NCBI RefSeq assembly: GCF_000430765.1
Contig: NZ_KE387244.1
Coordinates: forward strand, 105,246-169,245
Length of the DNA: 64,000 nucleotides
Reading direction: 5' to 3'
Source of the DNA: Peribacillus kribbensis DSM 17871
GTDB taxonomy: Bacteria > Bacillota > Bacilli > Bacillales > DSM-1321
Below, piece after piece: positions 18,283 through 26,640 of this stretch. Below the pieces are notes generated by a model that saw only the letters and a program-made list of their open reading frames with translations, was not told the origin of the DNA and searched no databases. Positions within the stretch are counted from its first letter, which is position 1, and each line of letters begins with the position of its first letter. Both the position numbers and the translations under genes were made by a program.

Positions 18283-18903
18283 ATGTCTTTGCTGATTCGG
18301 TATCTCATGTTTTTCTGCGGCCTTGCCTTATTTGCCCTGGGCACTTCAGCTGCTGTAAAGGTGCAGCATTTGGGCCTTCATCCATGGGATGTGCTTAGTG
18401 TAGCATTATACGGCCGTTTTGGCATCTCCATAGGATTCTGGGGAGTGGCAGCAGGTCTTTTCCTTATCTGCATTTCGGCCTTTACGGCTAGAAAATACAT
18501 CAGCATCGGAACCTTTTTAAATGCGCTCCTGATCGGACCCATGATCGATTTCTTTCTATGGCTTGATATATTGCCGCATGCCACACATACCTGGCTGGAT
18601 TATGTAATTATAGTGTGTGCCATCGCACTTACCGGAATCGGAGGAGGCTTATATGTAGCGGCCGGTATAGGGGCTGGACCAAGAGATGGCTTTATGCTTT
18701 CGCTTGCCGAAAGGACAGGTATTTCTGTCAGCACTGCCAGAATCGCCGTAGAAAGCGCAGTCCTTGTGATTGGCCTTATTCTTGGCGGTCCCGTGTTTAT
18801 TATGTCATTTATTTATACACTCATCCAAAGCCCCATTTTTCAGCTCTCCCTGAATTTCTTTAAAAAAAGGAACTCATCCCTAGTTTCCAGAAAAGCTGCG
18901 TAA
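18283..18903 (+). CDS. YczE-like integral membrane protein
   Basis: Integral membrane protein of the YczE/YitT-related family (206 aa) with five hydrophobic segments. The conserved GLHPWDVLS near residues 30-38 and GIGAGPRDGFMLSLAERTG near 126-144 are two copies of the same short motif (PWDVL / GPRDGFML), pointing to an internal repeat in the family. In B. subtilis YczE is linked to surfactin production, but its activity is unknown and no such locus is seen here. The ribosome binding site is GAGGAG. A terminator follows. Confidence 0.78.
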   Translation: MSLLIRYLMFFCGLALFALGTSAAVKVQHLGLHPWDVLSVALYGRFGISIGFWGVAAGLFLICISAFTARKYISIGTFLNALLIGPMIDFFLWLDILPHATHTWLDYVIIVCAIALTGIGGGLYVAAGIGAGPRDGFMLSLAERTGISVSTARIAVESAVLVIGLILGGPVFIMSFIYTLIQSPIFQLSLNFFKKRNSSLVSRKAA

Positions 18904-18906
18904 AGC

Positions 18907-18933
18907 CAAGCCCTTTGTATAGGGCTTTTTTTG
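18907..18933 (+). terminator. Terminator after the YczE-like gene
   Basis: AAGCCC pairs with GGGCTT around a loop, followed by a run of T. Confidence 0.78.
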
Positions 18934-19128
18934 TTTACTTTTTTTTGTTTAATATCTGTCCGGGCTGGATAAAGGCAACATATATTTCCTTTTAATTCAG
19001 GCTTTTCTTATAGGGATAATTTTCTATGGCAGGACTGCATTCAGCCTGGTTTTCGCATACAGCATATACATTTATAAAATACTAAGTCTGGAGGATTATC
19101 CAGGCTTTAGCGGAGAAGGAGCATACTT

Positions 19129-20028
19129 ATGGAATATGAAGTAATCATAATCGGAGGCGGGATAGCAGGGCTTCAGGCCGCCATTCAGCTTGGGAGGGCG
19201 CAGCGCAGCGCTCTTGTCATTGATTCTAATCAGGGGAGGTCCAACCTCTGCCGGACATATCATAATATCCTTGGCTGGCCGGACGGGGTCAGCGGGGAGC
19301 AGTTAAGAAAGCTGGGCCGGCAGCAGGCTGAAAGTGTGGGAATTCAATTCATGGAGGATACCGTGATTTCGGCAGAAAAAGGAGATCATATCTTTCGTGT
19401 TAAAACAAAGCAGGGTTCTGCACTTGAGGCGAAAAGGATTCTGATTGCCACAGGTATCCTGGACCGGATCCCGGATATGCCTGAAATTTATCAGTGCCTT
19501 GGTAGCAGTGTTTATATCTGCCCGGATTGTGACGGCTATGAAATCAAGGATCAGCTCACCCTTGTAGCGGGGTCTGGAAATCCGGGAGCCAATATGGCGC
19601 TGACGCTGTCTTATTGGACGGACCGGCTAATCTATATCAATCATGAGCAAAAGAAAGTCGACTCCAGGATCATGAAAAAACTGAAGGAAAAGAATATCCA
19701 GTATATCCATATTCCCATTAAAGAGGCTATCGTTGAGAAGGGGGACTTTACAGGGTTCCAATTGGCGGATGGCCGGCTCCTTTCAGCAGGGAAATGCTTT
19801 TTAGCCTTTGGAGGAAATGAAGTACGATCAGGGATTGCAAAGCAGCTGGGTGTCGAGGTGCTGGAAAATAATCATATCAAAGTCAACAGGCGTACCCAGG
19901 AGACAAATGTAAAGGGTGTATGGGCGGCGGGGGATGTGACGGTTCACTCTGAACAGACGGCCATCGCCATGGGAGATGGTCTCCAGGCTGCCATCTGGAT
20001 TCATAAAAGTCTCCTTCAGGAAAAATAA
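19129..20028 (+). CDS. Thioredoxin reductase-like flavoprotein
   Basis: NAD(P)H/FAD-dependent disulfide oxidoreductase (299 aa), similar to thioredoxin reductases. FAD binding: IIIGGGIAGLQAAI at the N-terminus and a C-terminal GVWAAGDVT motif. The redox pair is CPDCDG (Cys131, Cys134). The NADPH region reads AGSGNPGANMAL, a changed version of the classical GxGxxA. The protein is shorter than TrxB and lacks the usual TrxB context, so its partner may not be thioredoxin; related proteins are often annotated simply as NAD(P)/FAD-dependent oxidoreductases. The ribosome binding site is GGAGAAGGAG. Cytosolic, single gene with its own terminator. Confidence 0.82.
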   Translation: MEYEVIIIGGGIAGLQAAIQLGRAQRSALVIDSNQGRSNLCRTYHNILGWPDGVSGEQLRKLGRQQAESVGIQFMEDTVISAEKGDHIFRVKTKQGSALEAKRILIATGILDRIPDMPEIYQCLGSSVYICPDCDGYEIKDQLTLVAGSGNPGANMALTLSYWTDRLIYINHEQKKVDSRIMKKLKEKNIQYIHIPIKEAIVEKGDFTGFQLADGRLLSAGKCFLAFGGNEVRSGIAKQLGVEVLENNHIKVNRRTQETNVKGVWAAGDVTVHSEQTAIAMGDGLQAAIWIHKSLLQEK

Positions 20029-20040
20029 TTCTTTACAAGT

Positions 20041-20082
20041 GTAATGACACCTGATATATTTCTGGTGTCATTACTTTTTATT
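20041..20082 (+). terminator. Terminator after the flavoprotein gene
   Basis: GTAATGACACC pairs perfectly with GGTGTCATTAC, followed by TTTTTATT. Confidence 0.88.
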
Positions 20083-20109
20083 AAAGTATGCTATGTATTA
20101 AAGCAGCAG

Positions 20110-20144
20110 GTTGATTTCAGTTCGCAGCTGGAACGTAAATCAAC
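20110..20144 (+). repeat. Miniature hairpin related to the modular repeat ends
   Basis: GTTGATTT, CA, GTTC form one arm and GAAC, GT, AAATCAAC the other, around GCAGCTG. The arms match the terminal repeat GGTTGATTTCCNTTCC of the modular element. Confidence 0.55.
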
Positions 20145-20274
20145 AATAGTTTACCAAAGATTTTTCATGAGAATGCCGTTATAACGACGTCTTTCAGAAA
20201 ACAGGCTTTATTATTTTTCTTTTAGCTCTGATATGGACATGCTGTATATAGGGGCTTTAAAAACAGGAGGATCT

Positions 20275-21495
20275 ATGGAAACAAACCAACAGGCAATACA
20301 TAAAGGCAATAGAAAGCTTTTGGGCGTAGCGGGTCTGGGCTGGCTGTTTGATGCGATGGATGTGGGGATGCTTTCTTTCATTCTGGTAGCCCTTTCTTCA
20401 GAATGGGGGCTGTCATCCAAGGAGGTTGGCTGGATCGGCAGTGTGAACTCCATCGGCATGGCAGCGGGTGCTCTTATTTTCGGTCTTTTGGCAGACCGGA
20501 TCGGCAGGAAAAATGTATTTATCATCACCCTTTTACTGTTTTCAATTGGAAGCGGACTGTCCGCTTTTACAGGAAGCTTGGCGCTGTTTCTTATTTTGCG
20601 CTTTATAATCGGCATGGGCCTTGGAGGAGAGCTTCCGGTTGCCTCCACACTGGTTTCTGAGAGCGTCCCGGCTGAGAAAAGGGGCCGTGTGGTTGTATTA
20701 TTGGAGAGCTTCTGGGCAGGAGGCTGGCTGCTGGCAGCCCTGATTTCGTACTTCGTCATCCCTCATTACGGGTGGCAGGCGGCGCTGTTGATTTCTGTCA
20801 TCCCTGCCTTATATGCCTTATATCTGAGGCTGGGTCTGCCGGACTCCCCCCGTTATGAAAAAATGAAGGCAGCTCCTAAACCTTCCGTTTGGGAAAACCT
20901 CTCAGGGGTGTGGGCGAAGAAATACCGCGGCCAGACGATGACTCTCTGGGTCTTATGGTTCTGTGTGGTATTTTCCTATTATGGAATGTTTCTCTGGCTT
21001 CCAAGTGTGATGGTCATAAAAGGCTTTACGCTGATCAAAAGCTTTGAATATGTGCTCATCATGACGCTTGCCCAGCTGCCGGGCTATTTTACGGCTGCTT
21101 GGTTCATTGAAAAAATCGGCAGGAAGTTTGTACTTGTAACGTATTTGATCGGTACCGCAGTCAGCGCTTATTTCTTTGGACAGGCTGATTCGCTGGGACT
21201 CCTGATCACATCGGGAATCTTCCTTTCCTTCTTTAATTTGGGAGCCTGGGGAGCACTTTATGCGTATACACCGGAACAGTATCCAACCATCATCCGAGGA
21301 GCTGGGGCCGGTATGGCGGCGGCCATCGGCCGTGTGGGCGGAGTGCTGGGACCCCTGCTTGTAGGATATCTCGTTGCACAGAAAACCAGCATTACTTCCA
21401 TCTTCACGATTTTCTGCGTAGCCGTCCTCATTGGGGCAGCGGCTGTCTTTTTCTTCGGAAAAGAAACGAAAAATAGTGAACTTCAGGAAAAATGA
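20275..21495 (+). CDS. MFS transporter, metabolite:proton symporter type
   Basis: Twelve-helix major facilitator (406 aa), closest in pattern to the sugar/aromatic-acid:H+ symporter group. The loop 2-3 motif GLLADRIGRKNVF and its second-half copy AWFIEKIGRKFVL are present. The GMGLGGELPVASTLVSE segment and the PxxxRG helix-6 region (VPAEKRGRVV) are typical of that group. Start ATG 20275 has a perfect AGGAGG 4 bases upstream; the in-frame ATG at 20233 has none. Plasma membrane. The substrate cannot be told, and the neighbours (flavoprotein, Gfo/Idh oxidoreductase) are in separate transcripts. Confidence 0.85.
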   Translation: METNQQAIHKGNRKLLGVAGLGWLFDAMDVGMLSFILVALSSEWGLSSKEVGWIGSVNSIGMAAGALIFGLLADRIGRKNVFIITLLLFSIGSGLSAFTGSLALFLILRFIIGMGLGGELPVASTLVSESVPAEKRGRVVVLLESFWAGGWLLAALISYFVIPHYGWQAALLISVIPALYALYLRLGLPDSPRYEKMKAAPKPSVWENLSGVWAKKYRGQTMTLWVLWFCVVFSYYGMFLWLPSVMVIKGFTLIKSFEYVLIMTLAQLPGYFTAAWFIEKIGRKFVLVTYLIGTAVSAYFFGQADSLGLLITSGIFLSFFNLGAWGALYAYTPEQYPTIIRGAGAGMAAAIGRVGGVLGPLLVGYLVAQKTSITSIFTIFCVAVLIGAAAVFFFGKETKNSELQEK

Positions 21496-21506
21496 CGACA
21501 TATCAA

Positions 21507-21538
21507 ACCTTCCGCAGATTGTGGGAGGTCTATTTTTT
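21507..21538 (+). terminator. Terminator after the MFS gene
   Basis: CCTTCCGCA pairs with TGTGGGAGG (two G-T pairs), then TCTATTTTTT. Confidence 0.65.
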
Positions 21539-21667
21539 AATTTGAGATCTTTTCTAAAGGATTGTTGCTTTTTCAAGAAGTTATGAGAGGCAATTTCGCT
21601 TCTTTCTTTCGAAAACAGCCGGGCTGGTTTATACTAAAACAATCATTGAAAAAAGGGGCTGCTGCTC

Positions 21668-22651
21668 ATGAAGCTCGGAACGATCGGCACAAGCTGGATT
21701 ACCGAATCCTTTATCCAGGCTGCGGGTTTATCAGGAAAATTAACCTTAACATCTGTATATTCACGGACCATGGAGGCTGCAAGGGAATTTGCAGACAAGA
21801 ACCATGCTCCTCATGCATTTGATTCTCTGGAGGAGATGGCTGGAAGCGATGAAGTGGAAGTGGTGTATATCGCGTCTCCTAACTCGCATCACTTTGAGCA
21901 TGCCAAAATTTTTATCGAGCATAATAAGCATGTAATCTGCGAGAAGCCGATCTTCTCCAACCTGAAGGAATGGGAAGAGATTTACAGCCTTGCGGAGAAG
22001 CACGGGGTATTTGTATTAGAAGCAATCCGTAATATTCATCTTCCCAACTTCACAATATTAAAGGATCAACTTCATAGAGCGGGTGAAATTCGCAGTGTTT
22101 TATTTAGTTACCTGCAGTATTCCTCCAGGTATGATGCTTTTTTAAGAGGAGAAGAACCGAACGTCTTTTCTCCAGCGTTTTCTGGAGGAGCGCTTACGGA
22201 TCTTGGGGTCTACCCCATTTATGCGGCGGTCGGATTATTTGGGAAGCCTGATTCTGTTTTCTTTAGCCCTGTTCTTCTGCGGAATGGGATAGACGGGAGC
22301 GGTACACTCGTATTGAATTACGGTTCCTTTGTCTGCACCATCCTTTTCTCTAAGATTACCCATTCTTATATTCCAAGTGAAATTCATGGAGAGAAAGGCT
22401 CGATTGTGCTGGATAAGGTGACGCCGATTAAGACCATAGAGCTTATTACCCATAAAACCGGAGAGAAGGAAACATTCGGTGTCCAGCAGAAGGAAGAAGA
22501 CATGGTGTATGAAATTGAGAATCTGGTAAAGGTCATTGAAACCAATGACCAAGAAGAGTATCAAAGACTGAAAGAACTCAGCAGAACGGTCCTTCATATT
22601 ACAGAAACCGCCCGGAAACAGAATTCCATTGTATTCGGCACCGAAAAATAA
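21668..22651 (+). CDS. Gfo/Idh/MocA family oxidoreductase
   Basis: NAD(P)-dependent dehydrogenase of the Gfo/Idh/MocA family (327 aa). It has an N-terminal Rossmann domain (LGTIGTSWITESFIQA), the family's CEKP motif (HVICEKPIF, catalytic Lys near residue 96) and a C-terminal alpha/beta substrate domain with GGALTDLGVYPI. This family oxidises or reduces sugars, inositols and related compounds; the substrate cannot be assigned here. AAAGGGGC precedes the ATG. It is convergent with the Rieske oxidoreductase gene and shares a terminator with it. Confidence 0.86.
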   Translation: MKLGTIGTSWITESFIQAAGLSGKLTLTSVYSRTMEAAREFADKNHAPHAFDSLEEMAGSDEVEVVYIASPNSHHFEHAKIFIEHNKHVICEKPIFSNLKEWEEIYSLAEKHGVFVLEAIRNIHLPNFTILKDQLHRAGEIRSVLFSYLQYSSRYDAFLRGEEPNVFSPAFSGGALTDLGVYPIYAAVGLFGKPDSVFFSPVLLRNGIDGSGTLVLNYGSFVCTILFSKITHSYIPSEIHGEKGSIVLDKVTPIKTIELITHKTGEKETFGVQQKEEDMVYEIENLVKVIETNDQEEYQRLKELSRTVLHITETARKQNSIVFGTEK

Positions 22652-22696
22652 AAAGCCAGGCCTGGCAGGAATAATCCCTGCCGTCTGGCTTTTTTC
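22651..22696. terminator. Bidirectional terminator
   Basis: AAAAAGCCAG pairs with CTGGCTTTTTT, with an inner GGCAGG/CCTGCC stem, between two convergent genes. Confidence 0.87.
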
Positions 22697-22700
22697 TTTC

Positions 22701-24245
22701 TTATTCAGGCAGGTCAACTTTTTTAAGTGGGGTTTTGGCCGGTCCTTCAAGAACTTCGCCGTCCACTCCGAAACGTGAACCATGACAAGGGCAGTCCCAT
22801 GAACGGTCGCCGCTATTCCAATTCAGCTCACAATACATATGGGTGCAGGTGGTATCCACGAGATGAAGCCTGCCGTTCTGATCTCGGTAGGCCCCGGCCC
22901 TCTGTCCATTCACCTCTACAACCTTCGCTTCATCAACTCCGACATCCTCTAAGGTATGGTTGGGCTTATCCAGCTTGCCTTCGACAAAATGCTTCGCGAC
23001 ATCAGCGTTATCTTTAATAAAGTTCTTAATGGATGGATTAGCCTTGAAACGCTGGGGCGTAAACACCTGCTCATAGGGATTGTCCCGGCCCATAACCATG
23101 TCACGCATCAAGAGTGCGGCGTTCGTTCCGTTTGTCATCCCCCATTTGGCATATCCGGTCGCCACGAAGACATTGTCATAATCCTCTGTAAGCTTCCCTA
23201 TATAAGGGACCCCATCGAGGGTATGGATATCCTGTGCGGACCACCGGTAAGGTATGTCCTTAATGCCATAGGTCTTCTCGGCATACGGGACAAGCTCCTC
23301 ATAATAATCCTTTGTATCCAGGTCCTGTCCGGTTTTATGGCCGTCACCGCCAAAAAGAACGGCTTTTTCTCCGTCAATCATGGTATAGCGAAGGGAACGC
23401 GTGGGCTTCTCTGCATTAATATACATGCCGCCTGGAAATTCCTTCTCTGTTTTAACCGCAATCACATAAGATCTTTCCTGTGAAAGCCGGGTGAAATACT
23501 TCCCCTCCTTGCTATAGAATGGATAATGGGAACAGATCAGCACGTGATTGCAGGTAATTTCATTTTTATTTTCATTTTTAAGAGCGATTTTTAGCGGAGG
23601 TCCTTTTTTGATATCTCCGGCCGTCGTATTTTCATAGATGTTTCCACCCATCTGGACGATCTCATCCACCAGATGTGAAAGATATTTCAACGGATGAAAC
23701 TGAGCCTGATTTTTCATGACAACCGCACCTTTTACCGGGAAGGAAAGCGGTGTTTTATCCGCAAATGTCCCATCAATCCCAAGTTTTTCATAGGCTCTGA
23801 TCTCATCCTGAAGCTTTGGGAGATACTCGCTCGATTCTGTAAAAACATACGCATCCTCGTTCGAAAAATCGCAGGAAATATCCTGCTCCGAAACAAGATT
23901 CCGGATAAACTCCAAAGCAGCCTGATTTGCCTCGTAATAAAGCTTTGCATTTTCTTCTCCATGCTGTTCGATCAGCGTTGCGTAAATTAAACTGTGCTGG
24001 GCAGAAATTTTTGCAGTTGTATGGGCTGTAATTCCATTCAGGATATTGTCTGCGTCAATAAGGGTCACTCTGCGTCCTTCTTTTAAAAGCAGATAGGCAG
24101 CTGTAATTCCGGTAATGCCGCCGCCTACAATGGCAATATCCGTCTCGATGTTTTCGTTCAATGGCGGAAAAGACTGAATCTGAGAGGATACACGCCAATA
24201 AGGCTCCGGTTTTACAGGCATCTGGCTTTGCTGGTTTTCATTCAT
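22701..24245 (-). CDS. YhfW-like FAD oxidoreductase with C-terminal Rieske domain
   Basis: Two-domain redox protein (514 aa) like B. subtilis YhfW. Residues 35-400 form a DAO-type FAD oxidoreductase (IAIVGGGITGITAAYLL near 38; C-terminal FVATGYAKWGMTNG). Residues 425-514 form a Rieske 2Fe-2S domain with both ligand boxes, CTHMYC and CPCHGSRFG. The flavin could pass electrons directly to the cluster. The reaction is unknown; glycine/sarcosine oxidase-like amine oxidation has been proposed for such folds only by similarity. The ribosome binding site is AGGAGGTAC. Cytosolic, single gene. Confidence 0.88.
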   Translation of the reverse strand: MNENQQSQMPVKPEPYWRVSSQIQSFPPLNENIETDIAIVGGGITGITAAYLLLKEGRRVTLIDADNILNGITAHTTAKISAQHSLIYATLIEQHGEENAKLYYEANQAALEFIRNLVSEQDISCDFSNEDAYVFTESSEYLPKLQDEIRAYEKLGIDGTFADKTPLSFPVKGAVVMKNQAQFHPLKYLSHLVDEIVQMGGNIYENTTAGDIKKGPPLKIALKNENKNEITCNHVLICSHYPFYSKEGKYFTRLSQERSYVIAVKTEKEFPGGMYINAEKPTRSLRYTMIDGEKAVLFGGDGHKTGQDLDTKDYYEELVPYAEKTYGIKDIPYRWSAQDIHTLDGVPYIGKLTEDYDNVFVATGYAKWGMTNGTNAALLMRDMVMGRDNPYEQVFTPQRFKANPSIKNFIKDNADVAKHFVEGKLDKPNHTLEDVGVDEAKVVEVNGQRAGAYRDQNGRLHLVDTTCTHMYCELNWNSGDRSWDCPCHGSRFGVDGEVLEGPAKTPLKKVDLPE

Positions 24246-24382
24246 AAGTACCTCCTGAATCGTTAATGGGGGAATACACCGAACATATTCTTACAAAATT
24301 TACCCCTTCATCTCCTTAATATTCACGAATGACCCATTTTCTATAATTTTTAGAGAGTAAGAAAAATAGTTGAAAAAAAGGA

Positions 24383-24413
24383 TTGAACCTCACGCTGCGT
24401 GAGGAGGTATCCT
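24383..24413 (+). promoter_or_regulatory. MerR-type promoter with 19-bp spacer and operator
   Basis: TTGAAC and TATCCT are separated by exactly 19 bases. The spacer with its flank holds the perfect palindrome CCTCACGC-T-GCGTGAGG. An over-long spacer with a central dyad is the hallmark of promoters that MerR-family proteins activate by DNA distortion, so autoactivation is likely. Transcription would start just before the ribosome binding site at 24421. Confidence 0.75.
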
Positions 24414-24433
24414 TGAAACCGGAGGTGGTATTG

Positions 24434-25192
24434 GTGGCTTATAAGGTAAAGGAAGTGTCAGAAATGACCGGGATAAGTGTAAGGACGCTCCATCACTATG
24501 ATGAAATTGGACTTCTAAAGCCGCAGTGGGTGAACAGCGCCGGACATCGGACTTATTCTGACGAAAACTTGACTCGTCTTCAGCAGATTTTATTTTTAAA
24601 GGAATTAGAATTTCCTTTGGCAGAAGTCAAAGACATTCTGGATAACCCGGATTTTGACAGAAGGGAGGCTCTCCTGGCTCAAAAGAAGATGCTCCTAGCG
24701 AAACAAAATAGGCTGGAACAGATCATTCAGACCATTAATCTCTCAATAGAAAATCTAGAAGGAGGAAACACAATGGACAGTAAGGACCAATTTCATGGCT
24801 TCGATGTAAGCGAGATTGAAAAATATAAAGACCGATACCGGGAGGAAGTCAGGCAGAAGTACGGCAAGAAAGCCGGGGAAAGCGAAAAAAGGACTGCTGC
24901 CTATACCCCTGATGATTGGAAAAAGATCCAGGAGAGCACAGACCGTATTTTTTATAAACTTGCGGGACTGATGGAAAATGGCCCGGACGATCCGGAGGTT
25001 CAAAAGACCCTGGATGAATACCGCTCATTCATCAGCGCCCATTATTATGATTGCACCGTCGAGATCTTCAGCGGTCTTGGAGATCTATATGTGGAGGACG
25101 CCCGTTTCACGGCTAACATCGACAAATACAGGCAGGGACTTTCCGCCTTCCTCCAGAAGGCTATGCATCTATATGGAGACGAACGGAAATAA
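24434..25192 (+). CDS. Mta-like MerR family regulator with TipAS domain
   Basis: Global drug-responsive activator resembling B. subtilis Mta (252 aa here, about 257 there). It has an N-terminal winged helix-turn-helix (YKVKEVSEMTGISVRTLHHYDEIG), a long dimerisation helix to about residue 110, and a C-terminal TipAS ligand-binding domain (TPDDWKKIQ..., HYYDCTVEIFSGLGDLYVED). Mta-type proteins turn on multidrug exporters and their own gene. I chose GTG 24434 (TTG 24431 is possible) because GGAGGTGG lies directly upstream and the MerR-type promoter at 24383-24413 rules out the earlier frame start. No exporter gene is adjacent. A terminator follows. Confidence 0.87.
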   Translation: MAYKVKEVSEMTGISVRTLHHYDEIGLLKPQWVNSAGHRTYSDENLTRLQQILFLKELEFPLAEVKDILDNPDFDRREALLAQKKMLLAKQNRLEQIIQTINLSIENLEGGNTMDSKDQFHGFDVSEIEKYKDRYREEVRQKYGKKAGESEKRTAAYTPDDWKKIQESTDRIFYKLAGLMENGPDDPEVQKTLDEYRSFISAHYYDCTVEIFSGLGDLYVEDARFTANIDKYRQGLSAFLQKAMHLYGDERK

Positions 25193-25198
25193 ACAGAT

Positions 25199-25229
25199 AA
25201 AAGGATGAAGCCGCCTTCATCCTTTTTTT
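25199..25229 (+). terminator. Terminator after the Mta-like gene
   Basis: AAAAGGATGAAG pairs with CTTCATCCTTTTTTT around CCGC. Confidence 0.88.
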
Positions 25230-25401
25230 CTTTTTTTCTAGGCTTTAGAATCCATAGACTAAGGAGAATTCAAAGGTGGTGAATTTCAGGCTAATGTACA
25301 CTGAGGAAGCATAAGAACAGATATAAGGGGAGACATCCGATTAACTGCTCTCAATAAGGATAAGCCAAAATTTGATGTATAAACAACACCATTATATTAA
25401 G

Positions 25402-25424
25402 GAGACGTAGGCCCGCTACGCCTC
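25402..25424. promoter_or_regulatory. Inverted repeat upstream of liaI, candidate LiaR box
   Basis: GAGACGTAG, GCCCG, CTACGCCTC is a 9-bp inverted repeat with one mismatch. It ends ten bases before the candidate -35, a normal place for an activator of the NarL/LiaR type. The match to LiaR is inferred from position only. Confidence 0.45.
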
Positions 25425-25433
25425 AAGTCCTAA

Positions 25434-25462
25434 TTGAAAATATAGCTGGAGGACGTTATGAG
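25434..25462 (+). promoter_or_regulatory. Candidate promoter of the lia operon
   Basis: TTGAAA and TATGAG are separated by 17 bases, about 50 bases before the liaI start and just downstream of the inverted repeat. Confidence 0.45.
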
Positions 25463-25511
25463 AAATCAGCAATGTAGATAAGATAGAGCTATAGAAAGGA
25501 GGAACAACGAA

Positions 25512-25847
25512 ATGAAAAAATTTGGATTGATTGCAGCAGGTGTAATAGCAGCCGTTATTCTCATGGCGAACCTGGGACATATAATCGGGCTTGTGATAAG
25601 CGTTGCTATTCTTTACCTGGTGGCTAAGAGGTTTGTGAAGGCGAAGACGGTGTGGAAAAGAATTCTGTGGGGCGGCTTAGGTTTGATCGTAGTAGTCTCA
25701 GCTATCTCCAATATCCCGGCGGTCCTTGGCCTGGCAGCAGCATTTGTGTTGTACATGGTTTTTAGAAATTGGAACAAAACAGAAGAACCGCAAAAAGAGA
25801 GCGATCCATTTACAAACTTTGAAAGAGAATGGTCCAAATTGAAATAA
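25512..25847 (+). CDS. liaI: LiaI-like membrane protein
   Basis: Small membrane protein (111 aa), first gene of the envelope-stress operon. Three to four hydrophobic segments (about 4-24, 26-40, 52-85) are followed by a short cytosolic tail ending FEREWSKLK, which is like the C-terminus of B. subtilis LiaI. LiaI anchors LiaH at the membrane under stress by cell-wall antibiotics. The sequence is poorly conserved, so the call rests on topology and on the next gene being liaH. AAAGGAGGAAC precedes the ATG. Confidence 0.75.
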   Translation: MKKFGLIAAGVIAAVILMANLGHIIGLVISVAILYLVAKRFVKAKTVWKRILWGGLGLIVVVSAISNIPAVLGLAAAFVLYMVFRNWNKTEEPQKESDPFTNFEREWSKLK

Positions 25848-25883
25848 AAGAAAAAATGAAACCTAAAAAAGGAGAGATTTTAA

Positions 25884-26552
25884 ATGGGAAACTTATTTAC
25901 TAGAATCAAGGAAACGGTTGTTGCGGACTTTCACTCTCTGCTCGACGAAAAGGAGCAGAAAAATCCATTATCGCTTTTGAATCAATATCTTAGGGACTGC
26001 GAAAATGAGGTTGAGCGTGTTCGTAAATTGGTAGAACGCCAGTATCTGTTGAAGGAAGAATTCAATCGTGAATTGGACAGCGCAAAGGAAATGGCTGAAA
26101 AAAGAAAGCATCAGGCTGAAGTGGCACAGCAGGCAGGGGAAAATGAACTATACGAATTTGCTGTGCGAGAAGCGGCACATTATGGTGAGCGTGCATCTTA
26201 TCTTAAAAAGGTATATGAAGAGGCAATCAGCCAGCTGGATGAGCTGGAAAGAAAGTACGAAGAAATGAAGCATAAGCTAAAAGATATGCAGATCAAGCGC
26301 CTGGAGCTGATGGGACGTGAGAACATAGCCCGTGCGAACCAGAAAATGAATTCGGTCCTGCAGCAATCGGAGTATGAAGGGAAAGCCGAGCCCCGGTTCA
26401 AGGATCTTGAAGGATATCTGGACCGCCTGGAGCAGAAGGTGTCCACCTCCTATCTTCACAGCACGATCGACGGGAAAATTGAAAAGCTTGAAAAAGAATT
26501 AAGAAATAATGAAAGCCAGTCAAATTCCGGGATGAAACATGATATTCTATAA
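25884..26552 (+). CDS. liaH: LiaH, PspA/IM30 family protein
   Basis: Phage-shock-protein A/Vipp1 family protein (222 aa) that forms large oligomers and protects the cytoplasmic membrane. It is almost wholly coiled coil (about residues 20-215), rich in charged heptads such as LDELERKYEEMKHKLKD, after a short amphipathic N-terminus MGNLFTRIKETVVADFHSLL that would bind membrane. It follows liaI by 36 bases with a GGAGAG ribosome binding site. A GC-rich hairpin after it may hold back transcription of the sensor genes, so LiaI and LiaH would be made in excess. Confidence 0.93.
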   Translation: MGNLFTRIKETVVADFHSLLDEKEQKNPLSLLNQYLRDCENEVERVRKLVERQYLLKEEFNRELDSAKEMAEKRKHQAEVAQQAGENELYEFAVREAAHYGERASYLKKVYEEAISQLDELERKYEEMKHKLKDMQIKRLELMGRENIARANQKMNSVLQQSEYEGKAEPRFKDLEGYLDRLEQKVSTSYLHSTIDGKIEKLEKELRNNESQSNSGMKHDIL

Positions 26553-26580
26553 GTAACTGTCCAAGTTGGAAGACGGAACC

Positions 26581-26605
26581 AAGGCGCAGGCATCCTGCGC
26601 CTTTT
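26581..26605 (+). terminator. Hairpin between liaH and liaF, partial terminator
   Basis: GGCGCAGG pairs perfectly with CCTGCGCC around CAT, followed by only TTTT. The strong stem and short T tract suggest leaky termination inside the operon. Confidence 0.6.
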
Positions 26606-26640
26606 AAAGCGGATATAAATCTTGAAGGGGGCGGATCTCC

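Noticed and set aside
20211..20759. 182-codon minus frame over the MFS gene
   Set aside because: It mirrors the transporter's codons, with no start signal and no known domain.
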